Assembly (NCBI RefSeq): GCF_041146795.1
Contig: NC_135167.1
Span: forward strand, 6,792,454-6,856,453
Origin: Maylandia zebra
Lineage: Eukaryota > Chordata > Actinopteri > Cichliformes > Cichlidae
Length of the DNA stretch: 64,000 nt
Reading direction: 5' to 3'
A program made the translations under genes and the position numbers. Under the pieces are notes generated by a model. That model had not been told where the DNA came from. It searched no databases and saw nothing but the letters and a program-made list of their open reading frames with translations. Shown in pieces: positions 1 through 12,467 of the stretch; position 1 is the stretch's first letter, and each line of letters starts with the position of its first letter.

Positions 1-3000
1 AGCTAGCTGTAAAAGTAACCAAACTGGAAAATAACAATAAATAATTGAGACTGGTATGTCTCTCCATTCATCTGCCGTCCTTAGGAGACCTAATAATAGT
101 TGTCTGCATACTCGCATGGTAGGTGCTGCCAGCATATCCTGGGCTTCCAACATCTGACAGAACTGCTTGTTTATTTGAATTAAAAAAAAAAACATGTACT
201 CATAGGAGAATATAACATTAGAGTCACTGGAATTTAAAAAAAAAAAAAAAATCACAAGTGTGTACAATTATACATTATTACTATAGTTAAGACTGTGGTT
301 ACATGCCACAAAATACTGAATAAACATAATTAGTCAGTTTGTTATAAATTAATGTTTAATCATAATAATAACACAGCTACATACCACATCAATAGGATGT
401 CTTTCTGTGTCAGCGGGAAGCATATTTGTTAAGACCATAAATATATGGCTGGGAATTGTGTTCTCCCTGGTAACGATAGCCTCTTTAAAGTATCATAAAA
501 TTACCCTGTGATCAGAGGTCACAATGGGGTTCCTTAAAATGCAAATCAGTATTTGCTCAAGGTCATTTTTATTGATAATAAATACCATCCTTCCACCACC
601 ACCATATGACCTTGTTCAGGCCATGTGTACATATGCATGATAGAGTAGCAGTTTTATTACATTGTTGCTGTGCAAATTACCACCATATTCAGTAAATACT
701 TCAGCCAAATCTTTAGATATGGGCTGTTAGACTTTTTATTAAACAAACAGTATATGAAATAGACGACTGTCAATAACCTCTCAACTGTGCAGTAGGCTTG
801 CAAGAACATGTAGGGATGTTTCGATCATCAGCAAATGTGTTAGGACAGGAAAAACAGTTTGTGGTTTCAATTCCTTTCTGCAACAAGAACTGTCTAAAGT
901 AGCGTTACAGAAGTGCTGTTTCTTCAGTCGTTTCTTTTTTTTTGTAACCAAGTCATGACTGCTGGTATAATCAACAAGTCAGGGTGACGCATACACTCGC
1001 TCACCATGTGCCAAATCATAGCTTCACAACCAACAATTCAATATCACTATGAGAGGAGTGCAACAATATCTCCCAAATTCCATAAAATAATTTTTGAACC
1101 ACAGTTGCACAATTAATCCACTTGATTGGATCACAAAGCAATAAACTTGCTTATTCTAATCCATTTCTAGGTAAATTGGTACCTGAATGGCCTTTAAACA
1201 TTAATTAATTTCACAGAATTAAAAGCTGGGAGGGTAAGACAGTTTGAGAATATTTATAACCCTAGTGCACAGAAGACATTAGTAGCCTTTCTCATGGTTT
1301 GGTGACAAAGTATGAAAAGTTAGCTTTATTGTTAAATAAAGCAATAAAACACGCTTTAGCAAAGGGCATTTCCAATTGCTGTGTAGCTGGTGAATAGGTT
1401 GTATGTGGTTTTACATGCTGAATTATTAGCATAGCTGCCTTTGCCTAACAAACAAGATGCAAATAGTCACTTTATCTAGCTGGTACAATTTCTTACATAC
1501 AATACAAATGGGAATCCCAATGTGTGTAGTTGTACATCTCCAGGCTTTTCTGGCTTAAGCGGACAGGGTTATGGATGCGAGCATGATTGGACCACATACA
1601 GTTGTGGTCCAAGGCACATAGGCACAAGAAGGCTGTATTGCTCGACTTAAAAGAAGTCAGCGCATTTTACAGAATTTTTTGTTAATTTGACAAATAACGT
1701 GTACTTTATGCTTGAGCAAAATCAGTCTAACTTACAAAGATGTTCAAAATCAAAGGTCTTGTGATTTTCCGTGGGTGGAAGGGCAAAACTTGTCTGGTCG
1801 GCACCAAAGTTTACTGTATGCTGGAAAAACTGACGTCCGATGGGGAGGCCAAGTGTGGTCATTCAAATTAGAAATATTATGTATTTTAAGCTGAACTGTC
1901 TGCTTTGTGGAGCTTGCACTACTGTTTCAGGCATGAGGGTAGAGCCATGGAAACTTAATGTCAAAGGTCAGAGAACCTGAATCACGCTCCAATTCTTCTG
2001 CTGTCAAGGGCAGTACAAAGCAAAAAAAAGGAAAGCAAGAAAAAACGGCAGGTTGATTCAACAGAGAGCCCATAACAGACAGAAAGAGCAAACGTTAAAC
2101 AAGGGGGCTGACACAGACATACAGCTTTTAGAATGCAAACTTTCTGTTCTACTTTTTCCTTCTGTTACTGCAGCCTACATTACCCATGTGCCCCATGTGC
2201 AGCAGCTGTACTTTCTGCTCAGCAGAGAGGAAAGTGTGATGTAGCATGGTTGAGAGGATAAATGTACCCATTGTTATCTGCCTCTCGTTGCTCCATAACC
2301 AGCTCCCACTTTCCACTGGCCTTCCCTGGGCTACCGGTGCTGAGGTTTGGCACCACAGCACTGACATCAGCCAGGAAGCTGATTGGCCGCGGTGTTGCCG
2401 TTGCTACGCCTGAGGTTGCTCTGTTCTTCGAAGTCCACAGCCATGGGAACATGGAGGATTATGCAACGTTAGCAAATACTCATTCAGACTCACTCCCTTC
2501 CTGCCTTTGTCCAGCTAGGCAGCTACAGCACCTCTCCTCCTCAACCTGGGATACATGGGGACAGTGGCCTTGGGTTAAAGGGGCCTGCTTATTATTTCAG
2601 ACTCTGAATCACCACACCAGCTAGGGAAAGCTGAGAGGAAAGTGCTCTCCCTTAACTACCATGACTGTTTCCAGAAACAGCTGTGTGATGGTGGAGAACA
2701 GAGTAAGAGCTGTGGCTGAACAGATCAAAGGTGCGAATGTGTGAACTGGAAAACCACACAGAGCAATTTTTCTGAGATCTGAGAGGATTTGTGAGTGCAC
2801 TTCTCCTGGAGTGACTCTTGCCCACTGCTTTTTATGAAATCAAAAAAATACTACTTGAATGCTGGTAGATGTGGACAGAAACTCCATTCAGACAGAGAAA
2901 CCATCAAAAAGGCCCTTATGGAAACGTGGCACTGCCAGTTCCAAACCTATTCCCACTGCATTTAGCAAACTCTCAATTTTCCTGCCTGTTCCTTTTTTTG

Positions 3001-5171
3001 CCAAAATAATAATTGGTTCAACTTGCTGGAAGATAGAGGATGCATACAGGAACTGGTTTATGTACAACATTAACTAACTACTAGACCTGGATGCTGGCTT
3101 TGATCTAGTTTTAAATCTGCTTCTGAAAGTTGCTTTTAGTGGTTTGAAAATATAAGCCCATTTGAGTATAGTCAAGAAACTAATTTGAGATCATTTAAGC
3201 TTTATGACCTGGCATATTACATTATCCAGCTGGAAGCAGCCACAACCACCAGTCTGAACCATTAACATGACTCGGGATGGAGCCATGCTTCCATGTTTAT
3301 GTTGTGTATGCCAAATTATGAGCCTACCATGCAAATGTCACCACAAACATCAAGTCTCATCAGACCAGGGAATCTTTTTCCAATCTTCTGCTGTCTTGGC
3401 TGGCTAATTAGTTATTTATGTTAACCACCAACTGAACAGGTGTATCTAAAGTGGCTGTGGCTGATGGGCATGTTGTCAAAGTTCAGGAAATCCACTGAAT
3501 TAAAATTCACTTTGTTAAGTGTAACAAATTCACAAGTCTACAAGCAATCATGTAAAGTAACTGTGACTTTAGAAACTATGTTTGTTTTTTCCACACCTGA
3601 CTCACATGTAAGCCTTTCTCCATTCTCAGCAAAATGCTGCACAAGCCTTTATTATTTATGGAATCAATAATAAGAGCATTAAAGAATGTGCTCCAAGTAT
3701 CAATAAAATCCCCTCATAGATATCAGCTGTACCCGTTAGGTCAGATATCACACTGAAAAGGGATAACTGAATGAGGACAAACTGAAGAAATCTAAGACAA
3801 AACAGGACAAATGAACTTCAAGTAAATTCCCCTCACTCCCTGTCAACTACCTTGCAGCTGTTGGTGAAAAACTGGACTTTTTAAAGTGGAAAACTTACTT
3901 CTAATTTTACAGAGAGCCATCAGTGAAGAAAAAAAAAATCATCTTTCTCCCTGCAGAGTTTACTCTACATCAGAGTTCACAGTGAGATCAGTGTGGTGAT
4001 CCACTGCCTTGATCTTGTGACCGACATCTCCAGTTCAAATGAGGGGGAGGACACACGTGATTCATTTTGCCGGTTGTTGGTCAACCACTCTACCTCAGCA
4101 GCTTTCCTCTTTCTCCTCCTTTTATGGGACACATGGTATCCCACGGCACAAACACAAATTGGAAATTGACCAGGAAATGTCATCTGTGTCTTCCTTCCTG
4201 CAGTGCAGGGAAAAAAAAAAAATCTGGAATGCATTTGACCGGCGCATTCGAGCATGCACAAAAGATTTGTGCAATACTGTGCTTTTGTTATCTGGGCTTT
4301 TCTAAAATTAGAGATGTAACAAGATGTAGATGTTAAGATGTTAGCAGCCCAGGAGAGACAGTGAGAGATGCAAAGACAAAAGCCTAAATTTCTGCTCCAA
4401 CATCATTAGGTCAGCCTTCTTGGGTTATTTACATTAAATGAACCAAAAACATGCCTCCTCAGCATATGACAGTTGAAGCCAAAAAGCTACAGACATCTGT
4501 ATCAGCCAGTAAAGGAGACAAAGCGTCTAGACTTCCAAACAGTAGATCTTCACACAGCAGCTCAGCTTTAAATCTGGCTGGATGGCAGGCAGCCATCAGG
4601 GAAGCCCTATGGCAGCACTGTACAAACATGTGCCATCCAGCTCATTTCACTAATGGGTGCTAATCTCTGACTGCCATCCTACTCCTAAGGGGGAGAGAAA
4701 AAAAAAAAAAAAAAAACCCACCAGAAAAAGGGGAACAGTTAAGTCAGCCCAGGTTCCTGTGAATAATCCATACAGCATAAAAGTGTGAGACTGCCAACAT
4801 GACATTACTGTATGTCAAGAAGAACTAGGAATCATGTGCAGTGTCAGTGTTTTAATTTCTCTGCACGAGCAATCATGCTGTATGTGTACAGAGATGTCAA
4901 AAGCCCTCCTTTTAGAGAACATGTGTTGCAGCTGAAAAAGACTCAGGTGGCACACAGAGATGCATTCAAGATTCTGATGAAGCCTCAAAGACACAAGTGC
5001 ACACCAAATGTTTGAAATTGATGTGTCAGCCAACTGATTCTACCCACTCTTTCTAGAAACACTGGAGCAACTGATTATATCTCGGGGATGGACAACAATG
5101 TGAGAAATGAAATAAAAGTTTTTTGTATGGATATCAACCCCAGTCATAGCAGACTGAAGCCACCCTCTCAC
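1..5171 (-). other. Interior of kinesin gene intron 1
   Basis: AT-rich, with A and T runs (for example 232-251 and the A19 tract at 4699-4717). No exon encoding the next motor segment was recognised on the minus strand. A GC-richer patch at about 2270-2460 has CCAAT-like (ATTGGC) sequence but no convincing exon. A Tc1-like relic at 3205-3460 is listed separately. Open frames here are short and look like chance. Confidence 0.5.
3205..3460 (-). mobile_element. Tc1-like transposon relic (family A)
   Basis: Read on the minus strand, this matches the common fish Tc1-like element recognisable by its transposase text: the blocks reading CTGGAAGCAGCC, CAAGTCTCATCAGACC and CCAATCTTCTGCTGT on the plus strand occur in the element's order. 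A terminal-like AACAGGTGTATCTAAAGTGG follows at 3436-3455. Most of the transposase is missing and all frames are broken. Better preserved copies in this window lie at 11901, 36885, 41587 and 50400. Confidence 0.7.
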
Positions 5172-5241
5172 CTCTCCTGTTCATGGGCCGTACACGAACA
5201 GCCACCTTGACATTGGAGTCGTCCAGGCTCGGCTCCCCCAT
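5172..5241 (-). CDS. kif13b: Kinesin-3 motor, first coding exon (probable kif13b), partial
   Basis: On the minus strand an ATG at 5241 opens 23 codons plus one base. They end at a consensus donor (AGGAGAG|GTGAGAG, GT at 5171-5170). The peptide starts MGEPSLDDSN and continues VKVAVRVRPMNRR; the leftover G would begin the next codon, consistent with the family's RRE. VKVAVRVRPMNRRE is the beta-1 strand of the kinesin-3 motor domain, shared by KIF13A, KIF13B and KIF16B. These are plus-end-directed microtubule motors that carry vesicles; KIF13B also binds DLG-type scaffolds. Length and position match the usual short first coding exon. No further motor exon was found down to base 1, so intron 1 exceeds 5.1 kb. 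I favour kif13b because KIF13B lies near PNOC in human 8p and pnoc is in this window. KIF13A or KIF16B paralogues are not excluded. Family assignment is strong, paralogue moderate. Confidence 0.8.
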
Positions 5242-6560
5242 GCTGTCTCTTTACCCGGGGAGGGAAAGCAGCGCTTGTCCAAAATAAATCCGCCTTTCAG
5301 CTGAACAATCATCCAAAACTCGGGAAATGCTCCGCTAGCCGGACTCTGGGCCGGCTAGCCTCTCTCAGCTTTGCTCCACAGACCAGGCATGTCCACGGGA
5401 AAAAACAAAAAGCCTGGGTGAAATCCTGCAGGAAGACAGCCACCTCCACTACCACCACCGCCGCTGCTGCTTATTTTCTTCTTCTGTTCATATTCCAGGC
5501 TAATTTAAATCCGCCGGGGCGTGGAGGCTGGAAGAGGAAGGAGAAATGTAAATCAAGCAAGATATTACAGTAGCTGGGGTTTGTGACTGAGCAAACATAT
5601 GCTATCTCCAAAGCCAGAAAAAGGGGGGCTAACCAGCTAATTTGCCAGGCAAACTGAAGGGGAGCAGCGGCAGGAAAAGAGCAAGTTTTGAATCTTTCCT
5701 ACCATTTTACTCCATAACATGCCAAAACAACACCCAGTCTACGAGCTACACACCTAATGGAATTCATCCCAGATGTGACACCGTTAACCTGTCAGTTAAA
5801 GCGAAATGATCCGATGAGAACTGCCTGCCGATGATATGCAGCTTCCCAACGGAATCCGCTGTCCTCCCTTTGCGTCGAGTTGCAAACACCGAGCAGCATC
5901 CGCCCTTCCGCTTAATTATTTTCCCTTCATAATAAAAGCCCCGAAGTGTTGTTCTATCCCGCCGCTATCAAACATCGACTAAGTACACTGAATTATCTTA
6001 AAATAACGAACTGACAGTAAAGGTCAAATAAGGAAAAATACCAAACACATTGACAACTAAATTTCAGCTGCTTCAGTTTACGCCTGCTTTCATGATTTTA
6101 TGCCAATTACCTTTACGTATAAACTTTACAAACTCATTTTAGTTGCGCCGGATTTTAACAAATTCATCAGTGGGCTTCAATTTAATTTTATTCATCATTT
6201 AAAGTTCATTCCTCGCTCAGCCATGAGTACGTCATCAAAACGCCCAGCCGGGTCCGTTAACAGCACGCTAGCCACACAACAAGCTCCCTTCTTAAGATAC
6301 TAACTTGTGACTTTAAACTATAACCAGCGTGAATACAGCAGATACCAGCAAATGCCACAATCTTTTGGATAAATTGTTGATAAAAAAAAGTACTTTTTAC
6401 CAAAACGGTTCAATACCCCGGCCACTCAGTCAGTCACGCGACACTTCCGGTGGTCACCGTCAAGTTAAACGCAGCATACGGAATACTTCCGATATTTTTT
6501 TTCCAAAATATAACACGACAACTCCTTTTGACACTCATTGCAATTTCGGGTCATGTTCCT
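5242..6560 (-). promoter_or_regulatory. 5' UTR and CpG-richer promoter region of the kinesin gene
   Basis: Base composition changes sharply from AT-rich flanks to GC/CpG-richer DNA between about 5.2 and 6.5 kb. On the minus strand the 5' UTR runs up from the ATG through 5242 to roughly 5.5 kb, with CCGCC triplet runs near 5455-5470 and a GC-box-like GGGGCGTGG at 5517-5525. ETS-like cores (ACTTCCGG) occur near 6442. No TATA box sits at a useful distance, as expected for a broadly expressed motor gene. The transcription start cannot be placed by eye, and a divergent transcript to the right is possible but unsupported. Confidence 0.5.
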
Positions 6561-8869
6561 AAGTCACATCATAACATAACGTTACAAAATCAAATTCTAA
6601 ATTCAGGCGCGACAAATGAACAAAGCAAAATCAATAAATACAGTTAACATTTAAGAGCTAACACAGAAAGCAATGTCTTCAAATATTAGCTATGCAGTAC
6701 AGTTAATAATTTTACAGTTGTACCCAAATATCAGTGTAGCGATCAGCTTTTCTGTAAGAACCTGCTCAATAGATGGCCTGTCCAAACACTGAGCAAACAG
6801 CACTTCATAATTAATAACCTTAATGAGAAATAATTCGGTGGTAATTATCTGAGTACGTCCGTGGAAAATACTGAACAGGCAGAACCAGTAACAAGTAACA
6901 AATTTCATCAACGTGAATAGTTTATATTAGATATACAGAAAGGCCTATGCATATTATTAGTGTGTAATGCCTCAAGAAAAAAATCTGCAAAAAAGAAAAA
7001 ACAAAAAAACGAGGTTGATTGACTATTAATTTTAAAAACTTATAACGGAAGTCAGTTCACATCCATAAATGAACAAAGGACTGTCAGTTTTGATTTTGAA
7101 CGTGCTGGAAGATTCCTGACACCTAGTGGCCACAGGTGGAGCTGCAAGCAAAAAAAGGACGCCTGAACTGTTGGTAATAATAATTTGTGTCAAATTATTA
7201 TTATCAATTTTTAAAAAGTCAAACTTATATTAACAACAGCTATTTGTTTATTCATGACACCATAGTTTAATTACTGTACAATGATATGCATAATATGACA
7301 CTATATTACATCATCCTGTAAGTGAATAATTTCATTTTTACATTCGGTCTGTGAAACTGAAAGGATAAAGTTGAAACCTTTGATCCAGAGACATCATAAG
7401 GCACTTAAATTAATACTGAATCTGAGGGAGAAATGTGGAACAGCAAAGATAGTGGTAGAAATAGTGGGGGTGATTGTGTGTCCCCATTCTGTTTGGGATC
7501 ACACTATTACAGAATGGTCATTTGAACATGGCTGCCAAAGGGTGAGATGTGTTTATACAAAGAAATTTGGTTGATCTGCTTCCACTGTGGCTGCTAGGAA
7601 GTTTCTGGAGTTGAATCTAGGTGGAGCTAAAGTTTGCAAAATGAGATAAAGGACACCGGCTATAGTGAGGACTGTAAAAGACTTTTAAATACAATTCTGG
7701 ATTTGAGCCTTCCTAAGAACAATCATTTTACTTTTTGGAAAGAAAGCTGTATCTTCATATGTTCTTCCAACCAAATTTCTCACAATGTGTCTGCCTTATA
7801 ATATATTTTAAAAGTAGCTTAAGATGGCTCAGTCTTCATGCCTTTTAATGACAAAATCAAACAAGAAAACAACAACAAAAAAACAACAATAAAAAGTGAA
7901 GTCTGGAGTTTCATTTCTTGTTTATGGTCGTTCAACATAAATCAGTGGTGTATGGTTCAGACCACTAGAGGATGCCCTGCCTCAAGATGTGGCAGCACTA
8001 AAGGTGAGGCACTGGAGAACAGACAAGACCTTGCTGAGCTGATTTTATGGTTTCTTTTGTCTCTACTAACTCTAACTTTGTATGAGAAAATTTTTAAATT
8101 ATATGACCTTCACAATCAGAATAAGCTAACAAGATCTGTTGGTCTGCAGCTATCAGAAGGTCAGAGTAAATGCAAAATTGTAAGTAGCAATACTGACAAT
8201 TTTTACTAGGACAACCATCATCTGTTGTCGTTACTAGCATCTCAAAGACTTTTCTTTTTTCCTTGTTGTTAATGCCTCATAGAATACATGTACCACGGTG
8301 CTGAAGGAAACACACACCTAAAGCATCGCTAAAAATGACATTTAGAAATGAAATCTGTGAAAAAGATGCTGTACTAAATGGAGATTATGTAACTCCAATG
8401 CTGAGTTCTCAAAGATTGTGAATTACCAGGTGACTCTTTCAGCCAACTACCTGTCAAATGTAAGTAAGTGCATGGAAGTGACAGGACCTCCAACTTGTCT
8501 TATGCTCTGATGAAGGCCATGAGGCTGAAATGTTATATTGATTGACAACCACTATGATCATTTTGACACTTGTAACACTTTAATCATAATGAAATAAATC
8601 AGATGTACAGGAAACATTTTATTACACCAACTATTTTACCATAAAACTCAGCAAAGCCAAAGTTGCGTGATCAGACTGGTAAAATGGGAAACTTGCTGAA
8701 GGGCATTTATATGACCTTCTGATGATGATCTCCTCTCTCCCCTCTTTCTCATTAGCTGCCTGAGGTTTCATTATGTTTTATAAATCATATGAATGCTAAC
8801 ACAACAATGAACACAAAATGATACGAAAAGGTTGTTTTGCTTTTTTTTTTTTTAAAGTTTTTTTTTATC
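6561..8869. other. Intergenic, nothing recognised
   Basis: AT-rich DNA to the right of the kinesin promoter. The longest open frames (for example 7838-8209, plus) show no domain, no Kozak context and biased low-complexity residues. No splice-bounded conserved exon or structural RNA was recognised. Confidence 0.4.
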
Positions 8870-9235
8870 CTATTTTTTGTCTGTTATTGATTTTTGTATG
8901 GCTTTGGTATTTTTGTGTCTCTTCTCTGTTTTTCTCAAGTCATATTTTGTCTGCATAACCATCTTAATTGCTAGTTGTTTGATTATTCGGCTTTATTTGT
9001 TGTGTTTTTATCACTGTGGTAATTTTGTGTCTCTTTTTAATTTTTTTTTATTGTCTTTGGCAATTTTGTGTTTCTTTTTTCCTTTTCTTGTGTCTCATCA
9101 TTGTCTAATCTTTTGTAGTTGTTTTGCGCTTCTTTGTAATTGTTAATGTTATGGTGGTCTCTTTATGTCCATTTGTAATTGTTTTTGCTTCACTGTCTCA
9201 TCATTTTGTATCTCTCTGCAGTTTTTCTGAATCCC
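8870..9235. repeat. Degenerate T-rich tandem repeat (TTTTGTGTCTCT-type units)
   Basis: A 12-base motif, TTTTGTGTCTCT or a close variant, recurs at 8910, 9023, 9064 (TTTTGTGTTTCT), 9122 (TTTTGCGCTTCT) and 9204 (TTTTGTATCTCT). T-rich spacers containing TAATTGTTTT-like blocks lie between. Spacing is irregular, so this is a decayed minisatellite. One strand is strongly pyrimidine/T biased across about 360 bp. Confidence 0.7.
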
Positions 9236-11128
9236 TCTGTCATCATTTAATTGACTCTCCAATAACATGCTAGCCCAGGAAGCATGCGTTACACAGAATT
9301 CATTGTGACCTTTTATAATTGTGATGTATAATAGAAAATCAATTGATAAATAAGTATAAGAAAACACAGGACTTATTGTTTATTATTCTCAGTTAAAAGG
9401 CGTGCGTATGTTTCATTTTTAGCACTCTGCTCCACTATTCCATCCGTTCACTTTGCCACTCATATGACGTATGTGTCTACGTAAATGCTAAGCAGGAGTG
9501 ACTGAGTAGATGTCAAATGATTACCGAAACAAACCCCTCCTCTTATACGTAGGAGAACTGGAAATAGCAGACACAAGAAACAGAAGAGGTGGGAGTCAGA
9601 GGAGAAGAGGAGACAAGGATGGACAAGGACAAGGACCCTACTTAATGTCCTACCCGTCTGTTTACTTATTTACTTACTTATTTTACAGAAAGAAACTAGG
9701 AGGGCCAAGAATGATTAAGACCACTAAGGGGTTTTCTTAGGCAAAGGGCAGGAGTTTTAAAGAATATTAAAACACTCCTACTGTGTACATTTTTCAGTTC
9801 AAATCAACACCTTCCATTCAGGGCAATGAGGAATGAAAGGTCAGGGGTCAGCTGACTTCCTGTCAGCTGGGAAGAGACCACAGAGAAAAATAATTCACAT
9901 TTTATAACTGAGTTTTCAGAGGTTTGTTTGGTTATTTCTACTGCTGGTTCTTCAATAAAGAAAAGGCTCTTAAGGCAAGCTAGTCAAAGTTCACAGCAGA
10001 AATTATGGCAGCATACTGTATGTAGTTTTTGAGCTTTCCTGTCTCCCTTGAAATTTACTTATAAGCTTCCTTTGTGTTTTGTGTTGTCTCACTTCTTTTA
10101 GCATTTACTGTAGTTATAACCTTTTTCTGTAAACCCGGTACAAATTGACAGAGTTATTAAGGGCAAAATGTTAACTATAACATCCAAGCTGCCATGTTAT
10201 CAACTCTGAAACTGTAGGCTACACAGTCACACTCCTGTTTTAACCTAAACGCAAGCTTTTTCACAGTAATCTTGTTTCTTTTATTGCTGAGAACGATATG
10301 AATGTCTCAACTTACTTTCACACCAGTCTGTTATATATCACCAAAAACAAATGCTACAGAAGAAGTCAGCCGCCTATCATCAACAGGAAGTACAGTATCA
10401 TCTTGGGACTACAGATATTAGATTGATACATTTGTGTCCTGCATTAATTCACTGTGTGAGGTAGATTTTGTCAAACTGTTTCATTGTTTCTTCTCCCAGC
10501 TTTAGGTGAAATCGCTTGAAATGTCCAAAGCAACCTGAAAAGGATGATGGACATCTGTAGGAAATGATGCTTTCACCAGTGTTTCTTTGGCTTTGTGTGT
10601 GTGTGTGTGCCTGGGTAAACATGAGCGTGGTGATTTGAGTGATAAGAGAGGAGGGTGGAGGGGGAAGGACTGACTCCTTATCTGTTCCTTTGTTAAGATG
10701 ACATGATTGCAGTAATTGTTCCGGCCACTAATCAGGCCAGTGCAGGAGATGGTTTGTGTGTGTGTTTGTTTGTATGTTCCTGCTTTGTGTGTGTTTTCAT
10801 TGTGCGTGATGATTAGTTGAGAGATGGGTGTTGGAGATTCTCACAAGCATACCTGTTGTATTTTGGCGTACACAATAGGTATTCGAGGAACCTGATTGGG
10901 TCATGATTTCCAATTGTGCAATAATAATAAATAAAGTAGTTTTTGTACATTTAAGGGTACACCAATATCAGGTATTTTTATTCTTATGCTTTGTACCTTA
11001 TTGGCAGTAGCGCTGAATTGTGGTGAAAACTGTTCTTTTATTTATGTTTTAAAAAAGCTCCTTTTTTTGTTTTTTAACGTTAACATTTTTTTCAAATGGT
11101 TCATGAATTAGTCCAAGTGTGCTTGGCC
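9236..11128. other. Intergenic, nothing recognised
   Basis: No coding or RNA signal was found. A GT-rich stretch (10593-10609) and short T-rich runs occur. Patches such as 10660-10740 are less AT-biased, but without comparison they cannot be called conserved elements. Confidence 0.4.
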
Positions 11129-11130
11129 TA

Positions 11131-11826
11131 CACTCCAAAAAATGGGTGGTTGTTACATTTACAAGACTCTTAACAAGTAATTTGAACAAAAATAATTTCA
11201 TGTTTCTATGGTGAACGTAATTAAATCATGTAGGATCTGCATGAAATTAAACAACTTATCTTTATTTATTCTTGTTGAGATTACATGATACAATGTAGCA
11301 AGAGTGGTTAGAGTGGTTGCCTGGACTCGTGAGAGTCCAAGATCACGTGAGATTTCAAACCACAGCAGAATCACTGGGGATATAATAGGCAGAAAAGCAT
11401 ACACATGTGTATACTATTGCTATTTATTATGGTTTAACCTGCCAAAGATGAGGTTAAACCACAAACAACCTTGATAAACCTTGATAAAGACAAGAGGATG
11501 GTTGGAGTGACAACTATGTGAAAGTTATTATAAATCTATTAAAGTTTTATGTTAACCAGACTTTATTGAAAACTCAAAAAAAAAAGAACTCTTTAAATGA
11601 ACTTAAAATAATAATGGAAAGGATTTCCACATTAACAAATGGCTTTCTATTAGCATTAAGTATTTTTATTGGACTAACGTAATTTGCATGAGTTGGATCA
11701 GCTCCAACTCAAATACATTAAGTTGAAATAACAGAGCTGCATAATGCTAAAATTAAGCAATTTAATTGTATGGAAATCCGTTCCATGATTTTTTTTAATG
11801 TTCATTCAAAAGTTATTTTTTGAGTG
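11131..11826. mobile_element. MITE-like element with TA target duplication and a fold-back right half
   Basis: The left end CACTCCAAAAAAT (11131) and the reverse complement of the right end, CACTCAAAAAAT (ending 11826), form imperfect terminal inverted repeats. Both ends are flanked by TA (11129-11130 and 11827-11828), the target preference of Tc1/mariner-type elements. The right part, about 11570-11827, is itself a long imperfect palindrome. Left-arm blocks ACTCAAAAAA, ATGAAC, GGATTTCC and TTAGCATTA recur in inverted order in the right arm, and the centre is a perfect 8-bp stem, GAGTTGGA/TCCAACTC (11690-11710). No transposase remains. The family could not be named. Confidence 0.6.
11275..11370 (+). 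repeat. tRNA-like segment (possible SINE head)
   Basis: AGAGTGGTTAGAGTGGTTGC resembles the A-box/D-arm of Ser/Leu-type tRNAs. It is followed by a perfect 7-bp stem (TGGACTC/GAGTCCA, loop GTGA) where an anticodon arm would be, and then GATTTCAAACC, which resembles a B box. No complete acceptor stem is evident, so it is more likely a decayed tRNA-derived SINE head inside the MITE than a functional tRNA. Confidence 0.3.
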
Positions 11827-11900
11827 TAGTGTTCTGATATAGCACCTCAGAATCAAGAAGAAACAGTTCACCTGATGTGCCTTTTACTGCTTGGGAACAT

Positions 11901-12467
11901 ACAGTTACCAGCCACTTTGTTAGGTACACCTGTTCTGTTGTTTGTTAACACAAATATTTAAGCAGCCAATCACATGTCAGGAACCCAGTGCATTTACGGA
12001 GATATTTTCTTGGCACAAACTGGGCTTCTTAGTACCAACTGATCATTTAAATATCACAGCCTACCTGAGTAGCCCGAGTATTGTTGGTGATCAAGCCCAT
12101 CCTCTGATGACCTCAGTGCACCCATCTTCTGATGGCTGCAGGATAACCTGCCATGTCAAAAAGTACAAATCATCTCAAACTCGTTTGTTAAACATGACAG
12201 TGAACCCAGTGTCCTCAAATGGCCTCTCACAGTCACAAATTCTCATAGAGGAACTTTTGGATGAGGTGGAACGGGAGATTTGCATCATAAATGTGGAGTC
12301 AACAAGTCAGCAGCAATCATGTTAATATGGATCAAAATATCTGAAGAATGTTTCAAGCATCTTATTGCATCTATGCCACAAATAAATAAGGCAGGTCTGA
12401 AAGCAATTGAAGGTTCAACCCTGCACATCGGTGTATATAGGATTGTACCTAATATAACACTGGTGGG
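11901..12467 (+). mobile_element. Tc1-like transposon (family A), internally deleted copy
   Basis: It begins with CCAGCCACTTTGTTAGGTAC and AGCCAATCACATG, the left end of the common fish Tc1-like element. After about 100 bp it jumps directly to the C-terminal transposase region: TTGGCACA..., ACCCATCTTCTGATGGCT, ACATGACAGTGA, GGATGAGGTGGAACGGGAGA. The right end reads GTACCTAATATAACACTGG. The middle, including the helix-turn-helix and the first catalytic Asp, is deleted, and the remaining frame is broken. It cannot be autonomous. Confidence 0.8.

Noticed and set aside
2149-2624. Three overlapping frames in the GC-richer patch of the kinesin intron
   Set aside because: No kinesin motor similarity and no matching splice sites; treated as chance in a GC-richer segment.
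11275-11370. Functional tRNA gene
   Set aside because: A and B boxes are only approximate, and no acceptor stem pairs, so it is listed only as a tRNA-like repeat.
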